Source: Rhodococcus sp. NBC_00297 (GTDB lineage: Bacteria > Actinomycetota > Actinomycetes > Mycobacteriales > Mycobacteriaceae). Taken from it: DNA of 64,000 nt. The notes beneath the pieces were generated by a model. The model made no database searches and was not told the origin of the DNA. It saw only the letters and a program-made list of their open reading frames with translations. How positions within the stretch are numbered: the stretch's first letter is position 1; every line of letters begins with the position of its first letter. The stretch is from NCBI RefSeq assembly GCF_036173065.1, contig NZ_CP108041.1, positions 2,979,001 through 3,043,000 of the forward strand, written 5' to 3'. This document shows positions 26,996 through 35,421 of the stretch, piece by piece. Made by a program: the position numbers and the translations under genes.

Positions 26996-28186
26996 GTGGC
27001 CAAGGCGAAGTTCGATCGGACCAAGCCGCACGTCAACATCGGCACCATCGGTCACGTTGACCACGGTAAGACGACGCTGACGGCTGCAATCACCAAGGTT
27101 CTGCACGACAAGTTCCCGGACCTGAACGAGGCGTCGGCCTTCGACCAGATCGACAAGGCTCCGGAGGAGAAGGCTCGTGGTATCACGATCAACATCTCCC
27201 ACGTCGAGTACCAGACCGAGAAGCGTCACTACGCACACGTCGACGCTCCCGGCCACGCCGACTACATCAAGAACATGATCACCGGCGCGGCACAGATGGA
27301 CGGCGCGATCCTCGTCGTCGCAGCGACCGACGGCCCCATGCCCCAGACGCGCGAGCATGTCCTGCTCGCTCGCCAGGTCGGCGTGCCGTACATCCTCGTC
27401 GCGCTGAACAAGGCCGACATGGTGGACGACGACGAGATCATCGAGCTCGTCGAGATGGAGGTGCGCGAGCTCCTCGCCGCACAGGAGTTCGACGAGGACG
27501 CTCCCGTCGTCAAGGTCTCCGCTCTCAAGGCCCTCGAGGGCGACGAGAAGTGGGCCGAGTCGGTTCTCGAGCTCATGCAGGCAGTGGACGACTCGGTTCC
27601 GGACCCCGTCCGTGAGACCGAGAAGCCCTTCCTCATGCCCGTCGAGGACGTCTTCACCATCACCGGTCGCGGCACCGTCGTCACCGGCCGTATCGAGCGT
27701 GGCTCGGTCAACGTCAACGAGGATGTCGAGATCGTCGGCATCAAGGAGAAGTCGACCAAGACCACGGTCACCGGCATCGAGATGTTCCGCAAGCTGCTCG
27801 ACTCGGGCCAGGCGGGCGACAACGTCGGCCTCCTCGTCCGCGGCATCAAGCGCGAAGATGTCGAGCGTGGACAGGTCGTCGTCAAGCCCGGCACCACCAC
27901 TCCCCACACGGAGTTCGAGGGCCAGGCATACATCCTGTCGAAGGACGAGGGCGGTCGCCACACCCCGTTCTTCAACAACTACCGCCCGCAGTTCTACTTC
28001 CGTACCACGGACGTGACGGGCGTCGTGACCCTCCCCGAGGGCACCGAGATGGTCATGCCCGGTGACAACACCGAGATGTCCGTCGTGCTGATCCAGCCGG
28101 TCGCCATGGACGAGGGCCTGCGCTTCGCGATCCGCGAGGGTGGCCGCACCGTCGGCGCCGGTCGCGTCACGAAGATCAACAAGTAA
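26996..28186 (+). CDS. tuf: Elongation factor Tu
   Basis: 396 residues from GTG, preceded by AGGAGG six bases upstream. It delivers aminoacyl-tRNA to the ribosome. [39 protein letters not shown] and NKADMV are the GTPase motifs. The 98-bp spacer after fusA lacks an obvious terminator, so tuf is probably read from both the operon and a local promoter. Confidence 0.99.
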   Translation: MAKAKFDRTKPHVNIGTIGHVDHGKTTLTAAITKVLHDKFPDLNEASAFDQIDKAPEEKARGITINISHVEYQTEKRHYAHVDAPGHADYIKNMITGAAQMDGAILVVAATDGPMPQTREHVLLARQVGVPYILVALNKADMVDDDEIIELVEMEVRELLAAQEFDEDAPVVKVSALKALEGDEKWAESVLELMQAVDDSVPDPVRETEKPFLMPVEDVFTITGRGTVVTGRIERGSVNVNEDVEIVGIKEKSTKTTVTGIEMFRKLLDSGQAGDNVGLLVRGIKREDVERGQVVVKPGTTTPHTEFEGQAYILSKDEGGRHTPFFNNYRPQFYFRTTDVTGVVTLPEGTEMVMPGDNTEMSVVLIQPVAMDEGLRFAIREGGRTVGAGRVTKINK

Positions 28187-28198
28187 GACCGCCTCACA

Positions 28199-28236
28199 CC
28201 GAACGGCGCTCACCCTGCGGGGTGGGCGCCGTTCGG
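28199..28236. terminator. Strong hairpin terminator after tuf
   Basis: A stem of about 17 bp (CCGAACGGCGCTCACCC with its complement) containing one G-T pair and a TGCG loop. It separates tuf from a convergent gene and can serve both strands. No T run, as is common in actinobacteria. Confidence 0.85.
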
Positions 28237-28247
28237 CGTGTGTGGAA

Positions 28248-28913
28248 TCAGGGCAGCACGACGACGTCCGCGGGAGAGCGCGGATCGATCTCGTAGTGGT
28301 CCTCGTACTGGCTGCTCATGCCGGTGACGCGCAGTGTCTGCCCCGCGCGGATCGCGCTCACGTCGATGCCCGTCTGCGTGTTGACGAAGACGGTGGTCTC
28401 CCCGGTCCGGTCCGCGATCGTGAACTTGTACCCGTACGGCAGATCGTCCACCACGGCGCTCGTGACGCGTCCGACGACCGTCACCAGCGACGCCTCGGTG
28501 GACTCGCCGACCACGCGGACCACAACCGGTCTGGGTGCCACCGCATCGACCGGTCCCAGCGACACGATGCTCGTCGGTCGCACCACCAGAAGTCCGGACT
28601 GGTCCGCGAGCGACCCCGTGACACGCACCGATGTACCCGGCACGACGTCGGTGGGCGCCGAGGCGCTGATGTAGATGCCGGCGGTGCGGTCCTGGATCCC
28701 GAACCCGACGTCGAGGAAGCTCGATGCGAAGGCACCGGGCGGTGTGGTGACCGTGCCGACCACGGTGACCGTGGCGCCGGCGGAGAGAGTGCGCACCTGC
28801 GCGATGGGCGGAGCACCGCCCGGAGCGGCCGATGCAGGGGATGCTCCGAGCGTGAGTGCCACGAGGGCGGTGAGGGTCGTGCCGACAGTGCGGCGAAGGA
28901 TCGTGCGCATCAT
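28248..28913 (-). CDS. Secreted protein with tandem OB-fold-like domains
   Basis: 221 residues. Residues 1-30 are a signal peptide (RRTVGTTLTALVALTLGASPASA) with an AxA cleavage site and no lipobox cysteine. Two similar repeats follow: AGATVTVVGTVT with FGIQDRTAGIYI, then EASLVTVVGRVT with FTIADRTGETTVFV. This resembles the YhcR-type OB-fold modules found in secreted nucleases. No nuclease domain is present, so a binding role is possible but unproven. Confidence 0.72.
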   Translation of the reverse strand: MMRTILRRTVGTTLTALVALTLGASPASAAPGGAPPIAQVRTLSAGATVTVVGTVTTPPGAFASSFLDVGFGIQDRTAGIYISASAPTDVVPGTSVRVTGSLADQSGLLVVRPTSIVSLGPVDAVAPRPVVVRVVGESTEASLVTVVGRVTSAVVDDLPYGYKFTIADRTGETTVFVNTQTGIDVSAIRAGQTLRVTGMSSQYEDHYEIDPRSPADVVVLP

Positions 28914-29013
28914 GTGAGTTCCGTTTCCGCGCCGATCCCGCGTCGGCGCGCGCGCAACCCTCGTCCTCTCGGGTCGCGACGGCAACCGTGCCGAAAAGCG
29001 TTGTGACGCCGAC

Positions 29014-29298
29014 TCACTCGACGGCGAAATCCTCCACCGTGACCACAACGGGAATCCGGACGACACGCGCGAGCGTCTCCTGGACGGCGTGGACGACGGA
29101 GTCGGGATCTCCCGGACAGCGGACCGTGATGTGCACGGCGCAGGACTCGTGCCCCACCACCACGCCCTCGATGCGTCGACCCGGCAGCAGCGTCACGGCC
29201 TCACCGAAGAGGCCGGAGTGCAGGCCGGCCACACCGGGGACCGCGAGCACCGCTGCGGCGATGAGGTCGGCCTCATCGGGCTCGAGCGGAGCGGTCAT
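29014..29298 (-). CDS. Small Asp23/Gls24 family-like protein
   Basis: 94 residues. AAAVLAVPGVAGLHSGLFGE and LPGRRIEGVVVG match the start of the Asp23/Gls24 (alkaline shock, DUF322) domain; the remainder (VHITVRCPGDPDSVVHAVQETL) completes a single alpha-beta unit. The family is cytosolic or membrane-associated in envelope stress. A dispersed repeat copy lies just upstream (29327-29346). Confidence 0.72.
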   Translation of the reverse strand: MTAPLEPDEADLIAAAVLAVPGVAGLHSGLFGEAVTLLPGRRIEGVVVGHESCAVHITVRCPGDPDSVVHAVQETLARVVRIPVVVTVEDFAVE

Positions 29299-29326
29299 CC
29301 GCTCAGTCTGCGCTCTGTCACATTCC

Positions 29327-29346
29327 GACCGGCCTCCGGCCTTCCC
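29327..29346. repeat. Dispersed 20-bp repeat copy between the Asp23-like and racemase genes
   Basis: GACCGGCCTCCGGCCTTCCC differs by one base from the copy at 4018-4037 and has the same orientation. It lies in the divergent intergenic region. Confidence 0.8.
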
Positions 29347-29411
29347 GCATCCATCGTGGCCGCGCGCCGACGTCCGGAGGTCGGCCGGTGCCGGGGCGGT
29401 AGATTGTCACC

Positions 29412-30176
29412 GTGAACGTCGCGCTGATCGACTCGGGCCTGGGGTCGTTGCCCACGGCAGCCCGCCTGCGTCGACTGCGCCCGTCGCTCGACCTTCATCT
29501 GTACCTCGACCCGGACAACGCGCCGTGGGGACCCAAGCCCACCGCGTGGACGGAGGCGCACGTCGTGGAGACGGCGCGGCGCGCCGTCGACGGTGGAGCC
29601 GAGGTGGTGGTGCTGCCGTGCAACACCGCCAGCGTCATTGCGCTCGACGCGACCCGCGCGGCCCTGGGGTCCACCCCCGTGGTCGGGACGGTTCCGGCCA
29701 TCAAACCCGCTGCACTGCAGTGTGACTCGATCACGGTGTGGGCGACGGCGGCGACCACCGCGTCGTCGTATCAGGCGCGCTTGATCGCGGAGTTCGCGTC
29801 GGGTCGCACGGTGTCGGCCGTCGCGTGCCACGGGCTCGCCGATGCCATCGACCGTGGTGATCTCGCGGCCGTCAGCGCGGCCATCGCGTCGGCAGCGGCG
29901 CGGACGCCGGACGACGTGCAGGGCATCGTCCTGGGGTGCACCCACTATCCGCTGGTGGCGGACGAGATCATGGCGGCGCTGCCGCCGGGTGTGCGGATGT
30001 TCGACAGCGCCGAGGCCGTCGCGGCCCAGACTCTGCGCCGCCTCGACGAGGTGTCGTCGCCGCGTGAGGGACACGGGAGCGTGTCGGTGACCCTGTCGGG
30101 ACGCGACGGTTCCCTCCCCGACAGTGCGTTGCGCTTCGCGGCCGGGCGATCGCTCGCGGTGCCCGCGACGCTCTGA
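29412..30176 (+). CDS. Glutamate racemase / Asp-Glu racemase family protein
   Basis: 254 residues from GTG. The two catalytic cysteine regions are present: VVVLPCNTAS near residue 73 and GIVLGCTHYPLV near residue 178, with an N-terminal DSGLGS and CHGLAD. This two-cysteine racemase fold interconverts L- and D-glutamate for peptidoglycan. The N-terminal motif is DSGLGS rather than the usual DSGVGG, and the genomic context is not that of housekeeping murI, so it could be a second racemase. Confidence in family is high, in substrate moderate. Confidence 0.8.
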   Translation: MNVALIDSGLGSLPTAARLRRLRPSLDLHLYLDPDNAPWGPKPTAWTEAHVVETARRAVDGGAEVVVLPCNTASVIALDATRAALGSTPVVGTVPAIKPAALQCDSITVWATAATTASSYQARLIAEFASGRTVSAVACHGLADAIDRGDLAAVSAAIASAAARTPDDVQGIVLGCTHYPLVADEIMAALPPGVRMFDSAEAVAAQTLRRLDEVSSPREGHGSVSVTLSGRDGSLPDSALRFAAGRSLAVPATL

Positions 30177-30206
30177 CGCCGTCACCGTCCCGGGAATGAG
30201 GAGTCG

Positions 30207-31445
30207 GTGGGGGGAGTTGGACCCACGGTGACGACGACCGAGGTGCGACCCCAGTCCTGGATGACCCCCGTTCGCTCGTTCTGGGTGGTGGCCCTCGTGT
30301 TCTTCACCGTCATGGGATCGTCGGCGGCGCCGTCCCCGCTGTACCCCGTGTACCAGTCCCGATGGGGATTCGGCGCGTCGACGCTGACCATCGTGTTCGC
30401 CGTGTACGTCTTCGCACTACTCGCCGCCCTGTTGACCGTCGGGTCGCTGTCCGACCACCTCGGCCGTAAGCCCGTGATCGTGACGTCGCTGCTCGTGCTG
30501 ATCGCCAGCCAGGTCGTCTTCGTGTTCGCCGACGGGGTCGGCTGGCTCATCGCCGCGCGCGTCGTGCAGGGCCTGGCGGCCGGCGCGGCCATGGGTGCCC
30601 TGACCGCTGCGATCATCGATCTGCAGCCGACCGACCGTCTCGGCCCCCTGGTGAGCTCGGTCGCACCGGCCTTCGGGCTGGGAGCAGGCGGTATCGCGGC
30701 CGGACTGCTGGTGCAGTTCGCGCCGTTCCCCACGACGCTCGTGTACGTCGTGATGATCGTCGCGCTGGTCGTCCTCACGGCGCTCGTCGTGGCGGTGCCG
30801 GAATCCGCGGTCCGGGCAGGCTTCGACGACCGTCGACACGTCGTGCGGGTGCTGACGCCGACCCTCGGTCTGCCCGTGTCGATCCGTGCCCACTTCTGGC
30901 CGGTCGTCCCCGCGCTCGTCGCGACGTGGTCGCTGGGCGGGTTCCACCTGTCGCTGGGGCCGTCCATCATGGGCACGGTCTTCGATCTCCGCGGCGCCGT
31001 CGTGGGCGGGCTGGACATCTTCACGATGTTCACGGCCGGAGCGATCGGTGCCGCGTCCGCTCGTACTCTTCTCCCGCGCACGGCCATGACCGCCGGTGCA
31101 CTCACTCTCGCCGCGGGCATCGTGGTGAATCTCGTCGGGCTGCACATCGCGGCGGCGCCGCTGTACTTCGTCGGGACCGCGGTGTCCGGGTTCGGCTGGG
31201 GCGCGACGTTCCTCGGCGCGATGAGCATCATCGGCGCTCTCGCACCGCCGGAGCATCGCGGCAGTGTCTTCGCCACGACGCTCGTGCTGAGTTACCTCGC
31301 CTTCAGCGTGCCGGCCATCGTCGCGGGTGTGGCGATCCACTCGGCCGGTCTCCTCGTCACCGCGACGGTCTACGGAGCGGTCGTCGTGGCGCTGGCGTCG
31401 GGTGCCGTCACGACGACGGTGCTCCGCTCACCCGCGCGCGTCTGA
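30207..31445 (+). CDS. MFS transporter
   Basis: 412 residues and about 12 membrane helices. GSLSDHLGRKPVIVTSLLV after helix 2 is the MFS signature. The start is uncertain: GTG 30207 follows GAGGAG closely, while GTG 30228 gives a shorter N-terminus. Substrate unknown; drug-like export is a common role of this subgroup. Confidence 0.83.
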   Translation: MGGVGPTVTTTEVRPQSWMTPVRSFWVVALVFFTVMGSSAAPSPLYPVYQSRWGFGASTLTIVFAVYVFALLAALLTVGSLSDHLGRKPVIVTSLLVLIASQVVFVFADGVGWLIAARVVQGLAAGAAMGALTAAIIDLQPTDRLGPLVSSVAPAFGLGAGGIAAGLLVQFAPFPTTLVYVVMIVALVVLTALVVAVPESAVRAGFDDRRHVVRVLTPTLGLPVSIRAHFWPVVPALVATWSLGGFHLSLGPSIMGTVFDLRGAVVGGLDIFTMFTAGAIGAASARTLLPRTAMTAGALTLAAGIVVNLVGLHIAAAPLYFVGTAVSGFGWGATFLGAMSIIGALAPPEHRGSVFATTLVLSYLAFSVPAIVAGVAIHSAGLLVTATVYGAVVVALASGAVTTTVLRSPARV

Positions 31446-31489
31446 CCCAGCACTGCGCGGACGGGTTCCATGAGGAATATTGGTGTCCC

Positions 31490-32590
31490 ATGACGTCTGC
31501 CGACACCGTGACCGGACGTGCGCGTTTCACGCGCGACGAGATCCCCCGGCTCCTGGGCCTGGCAGCAGTGCTCGTGGCGCTGCACGTCGTCGGGTGGGGC
31601 CTGTTCCTGCACTACGACTCGATCCCGGCGATCCACGGCCTCACCGGCGCGGACGGCACTCTCGTCTACGCGGGCGCCGGGGTGTTGGCCTACACGTTGG
31701 GCATGCGGCACGCCTTCGACGCCGACCACATCGCGGCCATCGACGACACCACCCGACTGCTGCTGCAGAAGGGCAGGCGGCCCCTGGCGGTCGGACTGTT
31801 CTTCTCGCTCGGGCACTCGACGGTCGTGTTCGCGTTCGTCGCCGCGATCGCGTTCGCCGCATCGCGCGCGACGGACTTCCGGGACGCTTTCGCGGACACC
31901 GGCGGCATCATCGGCACCCTCGTCTCCGGCACGTTCCTCTACCTCATCGCGGCTCTGAACCTGGTCGTCCTCGTCGGCATCGTGCGCATGTGGCGTGCCG
32001 CGCGGCGCGGACAGTTCTCCGACGAGACGCTCGACGATCTCCTCGCACGCAGAGGACTGCTCAATCGGATCTTCCGCGGCCGCTACGACCGGATGATCAG
32101 CCACTCGTGGCAGATGTATCCGCTGGGGCTGCTCTTCGGCCTGGGGTTCGACACCGCCACGCAGGTCGGTCTGCTCGCCGTGGCGGGCACCAGCGCCATC
32201 GCCGGTGGCCTGCCGCCGATGGCCATCATCGCGCTGCCGGTGCTGTTCGCGGCCGGCATGTCGACGATGGACACGCTCGACGGCGTCTTCATGTCCAAGG
32301 CGTACGGCTGGGCCTTCGTCACGCCGGTCCGGAAGATCTACTACAACATCACGATGACGGGCCTGTCGATCTTCCTCGCCCTCGTGGTGGGCACCGTGCA
32401 GATCCTGTCGTTGCTCGGTGAGGAACTCGGACTGTCCGGCGGCATCTGGGACGCGGTGGCCGCAGTGGATCTCACCCTGGCGGGCCAGATCGTGGTGGTC
32501 GTGTTCGTGGTGGTCTGGATCGGCTCGATCGTCTACTACAAGGCGGCGCGCATCGACGACCGGTTCGAGCGGGAGACGCCGGCGAGCTGA
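31490..32590 (+). CDS. Nickel/cobalt transporter, NiCoT family (HoxN/NixA)
   Basis: 366 residues and eight hydrophobic segments. GMRHAFDADHIAAIDDTTR in the second helix is the HX4DH signature of NiCoT permeases, LFFSLGHSTVVF and LGFDTATQVGLL the other family motifs. It imports Ni2+ or Co2+ across the inner membrane. Cobalt would feed cobalamin, needed by the EutBC lyase encoded 14 kb away, but which metal is used cannot be read from sequence. Confidence 0.92.
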   Translation: MTSADTVTGRARFTRDEIPRLLGLAAVLVALHVVGWGLFLHYDSIPAIHGLTGADGTLVYAGAGVLAYTLGMRHAFDADHIAAIDDTTRLLLQKGRRPLAVGLFFSLGHSTVVFAFVAAIAFAASRATDFRDAFADTGGIIGTLVSGTFLYLIAALNLVVLVGIVRMWRAARRGQFSDETLDDLLARRGLLNRIFRGRYDRMISHSWQMYPLGLLFGLGFDTATQVGLLAVAGTSAIAGGLPPMAIIALPVLFAAGMSTMDTLDGVFMSKAYGWAFVTPVRKIYYNITMTGLSIFLALVVGTVQILSLLGEELGLSGGIWDAVAAVDLTLAGQIVVVVFVVVWIGSIVYYKAARIDDRFERETPAS

Positions 32591-32600
32591 GCCGCGGCAG

Positions 32601-34103
32601 TCATCGGGCGACGATCGCGTCGTGCAGTTCGGCGTGATCGTCGAAGTACACGGTTCGACTGCCGAAGTGCTGCCAGGTGTCGCTGCCTCGCCCCGCCACG
32701 ACGACGGTGTCCCCGGCCGCCGCGTCCGCCACGGCGTGGTGGAATGCTGCGCGCCGGTCCGCGATCTCCACCACGCGGACGCCCCGATCACCGGACCGGG
32801 CGCCGCGCACGACGTCGGCGCGAATCGAGTGCGGATCCTCGCCGTTGGCACTCTCGTCCGTGACGACGATGTCGTTCGCATAGGCCGCGGCGACCGTGCC
32901 CAGCTCGACGCGCTTGCCCACGTCACGGTCACCGGTCGCCCCGATGACCAGGATCAGGCGCCCCGGGGTGATGCGCCGCAGGTACGGCAGGATCGCGCGC
33001 TGGCCGGACACGTTGTGCATGTAGTCGACGAGGGCGGTGAAGTCCTGGCCGGCCGACACGGTCTCGCACCGGCCCGGAATGCTGTGCAGCGCCGAGATGC
33101 CGGCGGCCGCACGCTCCGCGTCCACCCCACCGGAGACGAGGGAGGCGAGTGCGACCAGAGCGTTCGCCACCTGGTGGGGGCCGAGAACCTGCAGTGAGAG
33201 CGGGATGTCGCCCACCGGGGTCCGGGCGAGGAATCGGGTGCGATGCGTCGTGCAGTCGATGCGATCGGCGCGGAAGTCCGCCGAAGGATCGGACACCGAG
33301 CACGTCACCGTCGGCACCGCGCACTCCGACGCGAGCCGCCGCCCGTACTCGTCGTCGATCATGACGACGGCCCGTCCGGTGCGGTCCGGGGTGAACAGCG
33401 AGGCCTTGGTCCGGTAGTACTCCTCCATCGAGCCGTGGAAGTCGAGGTGGTCCCGGCCGAGATTGGTGAAGGCGGTGACGGCGAACTCCACCCCGTCGAC
33501 GCGGTGCTGGGCGATGGCGTGCGACGACACCTCGAGGGCGGCGGCCGTGCATCCGTTGTGGACGAACGTCGACAGCGTGCGTTGGAGCACCGTCGCCTCG
33601 GGAGTGGTGCGCACCGGGGCCTCGTCGCTGCCGGCGCCGCTGACCGCCACCCCGGAGATCATCCCCGCACGATGACCCGCGGCGCGCAGGCCGGCGTGGT
33701 GGAAGTGCGTCGTGCTCGTCTTGCCGTTGGTGCCCGTCGCTCCGAACACGGCCATCGACGAGGACGGGCTCCCGTGGAACCATGCGGCCAGCGGACCGAC
33801 GACGACCCGCGGATCCGCGACCACGATGCTCGGCAACCGGGTGCCGGGCCGATCGCTGAGCACGGCCACCGCGCCGGCGCGCTGGGCGTCCTCCTCGAAA
33901 TCGAGACCGTGCCAGCGTGTTCCGGGGAGCGCGACATACAGATCGCCGGGCCGCACCGCACGCGAATCGTCACAGAGATCGTCCACCGTGACCGGCTGGG
34001 CGGGACCTGCGACCGATCCGCCCGCGCGGTCGGCGACGTCGACGAGGGACCTCGCCCCTTGGCCACCGGCATGCCGGATCGGACGGCGGGACACGACACT
34101 CAC
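32601..34103 (-). CDS. MurE-like Mur ligase family protein lacking the DNPR motif
   Basis: 500 residues from GTG 34103 (GTG 34094 is the alternative). Three Mur domains are visible: an N-terminal UDP-binding-like domain (DDSRAVRPGDLYVAL), the ATP domain GATGTNGKTSTT with NLGRDHLDFHGSMEEYYRTKASLF, and a C-terminal ligase domain (GATGDRDVGKRVELG). The first two are MurE-like. At the place where MurE has DNPR, which recognises diaminopimelate, this protein reads DESANGEDP, and DYAHNP is replaced by DYMHNV. It probably ligates something other than meso-diaminopimelate. Confidence 0.82.
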   Translation of the reverse strand: MSVVSRRPIRHAGGQGARSLVDVADRAGGSVAGPAQPVTVDDLCDDSRAVRPGDLYVALPGTRWHGLDFEEDAQRAGAVAVLSDRPGTRLPSIVVADPRVVVGPLAAWFHGSPSSSMAVFGATGTNGKTSTTHFHHAGLRAAGHRAGMISGVAVSGAGSDEAPVRTTPEATVLQRTLSTFVHNGCTAAALEVSSHAIAQHRVDGVEFAVTAFTNLGRDHLDFHGSMEEYYRTKASLFTPDRTGRAVVMIDDEYGRRLASECAVPTVTCSVSDPSADFRADRIDCTTHRTRFLARTPVGDIPLSLQVLGPHQVANALVALASLVSGGVDAERAAAGISALHSIPGRCETVSAGQDFTALVDYMHNVSGQRAILPYLRRITPGRLILVIGATGDRDVGKRVELGTVAAAYANDIVVTDESANGEDPHSIRADVVRGARSGDRGVRVVEIADRRAAFHHAVADAAAGDTVVVAGRGSDTWQHFGSRTVYFDDHAELHDAIVAR

Positions 34104-34168
34104 CAGGATGCGGTACCCGAAAGTAGAACGCTCAACCACCTCGGTGCGGCACCCGGGACACTGGAGGG

Positions 34169-34678
34169 GTGAGCGCAGCCGACGGAGACTCCACGCAGGC
34201 CCGAGTGGTGCTGAGGACCATGCCCGACGATCGACTTCCCGAATGGGTCGAGCGCAGCCGCGGCGACTACCGCGCCGATCGCGTCCGGGCGGGTGACACC
34301 CTCGAACAGGCGACCGACAACGCCGAGCAGAGTTTCTCCGCCTACTTCCCCGACGGTCGTCCGGCACCGCATCATCAGGTGTACGACGTGCTGGACGGCG
34401 AGACCGTGGTGGGGTCACTGTGGATCGGGCCCCAGTCGATCGCGACCACGACCGACTGGTGGGTCTGGGACGTCGCCATCGACGAGCGGTACCGGGGTCG
34501 CGGTCTCGGCCGGGCGGCGATGCTCCTGGCGGAGGACGCCGTGCGGGAGAACGGCGGAACGGTACTCGGGCTCAACGTCTTCGGCTTCAACACGGCGGCG
34601 CGTCGGCTGTACGAGTCGCTGGGGTACGACACCGCGTCCCTCCGGATGCAGAAGGTTCTCCGGAAGGACGCGCGATGA
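34169..34678 (+). CDS. GNAT family N-acetyltransferase
   Basis: 169 residues from GTG 34169, with GGAGG just upstream. WVWDVAIDERYRGRGLGRAAMLLAEDAV carries the acetyl-CoA pyrophosphate loop (RGRGLGRA), and LNVFGFNTAARRLYESLGY is the C-terminal GNAT motif. Substrate is unknown. It overlaps the start of the alarmone synthetase by four bases (ATGA), so the two are translationally coupled; it is divergent from the MurE-like gene. Confidence 0.88.
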   Translation: MSAADGDSTQARVVLRTMPDDRLPEWVERSRGDYRADRVRAGDTLEQATDNAEQSFSAYFPDGRPAPHHQVYDVLDGETVVGSLWIGPQSIATTTDWWVWDVAIDERYRGRGLGRAAMLLAEDAVRENGGTVLGLNVFGFNTAARRLYESLGYDTASLRMQKVLRKDAR

Positions 34679-35421
34679 GCGTGGACGAGCCGGTGGTGTT
34701 CGACCTCACCGCGGCGCGCGACGAGTTCACCCGCTTCATGATGTCCTACCGCTTCGGCATGCAGGAGCTCACCACCAAGATCGACATCCTGAAGGACGAG
34801 TTCACGCACCTGCATTCCTACAGCCCCATCGAGCACGTGGTGTCGCGGCTGAAGACGCCGCGCAGCATCGCCGAGAAGGCCGTGCGCAAGGGGATTCCGT
34901 TGACGTTCCAGGCGATTCGCGCCGGTCTGTTCGACATCGCCGGCGTCCGGATCACCTGTAGTTTCATCGCCGACACCTATGCGGTGAAGGAGATGCTGGC
35001 GTCGCAGAGCGACATCCGAGTGCTCGAGTTCGAGGACTACATCGCGAATCCGAAGCCCAACGGGTACCGCAGTCTCCACCTCACCATCGAGATTCCGGTG
35101 TTCCTGTCCGACCGCACGGAGCACGTCTTCGTGGAGCTGCAGATCCGGACCATCGCGATGGACTTCTGGGCGAGTCTCGAACACAAGATCTTCTACAAGT
35201 ACGACGGTGAGGTGCCGCAACGCCTGCGGGACGAGTTGCGCGAGGCGGCGATGGCCGCGGGCACGCTCGACATCACGATGGAGCGACTGCACGCCGAGGT
35301 GGTCCGTCTCGGCGACGCCCGCACCGACGCCGGCCCCGACTACGAGGAGCTGTTCCTGCGCTCGCTCATGCCGGGACTGGCGCCGGATCCGCGGTCAGGC
35401 GGGGACGTTCCGCACCCGTAG
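34675..35421 (+). CDS. Small alarmone synthetase, (p)ppGpp synthetase (RelA/SpoT domain only)
   Basis: 248 residues with a single RSH synthetase domain: GLFDIAGVRITCSFIADTY, NPKPNGYRSLHLTIE and VELQIRTIAMDFWASLEHK. There is no HD hydrolase or regulatory TGS/ACT domain, so it is of the RelP/RelQ type that transfers pyrophosphate from ATP to GDP or GTP. It is encoded with a GNAT enzyme. Its 3' end overlaps the convergent NCS1 gene by 27 bp. Confidence 0.92.
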   Translation: MSVDEPVVFDLTAARDEFTRFMMSYRFGMQELTTKIDILKDEFTHLHSYSPIEHVVSRLKTPRSIAEKAVRKGIPLTFQAIRAGLFDIAGVRITCSFIADTYAVKEMLASQSDIRVLEFEDYIANPKPNGYRSLHLTIEIPVFLSDRTEHVFVELQIRTIAMDFWASLEHKIFYKYDGEVPQRLRDELREAAMAAGTLDITMERLHAEVVRLGDARTDAGPDYEELFLRSLMPGLAPDPRSGGDVPHP

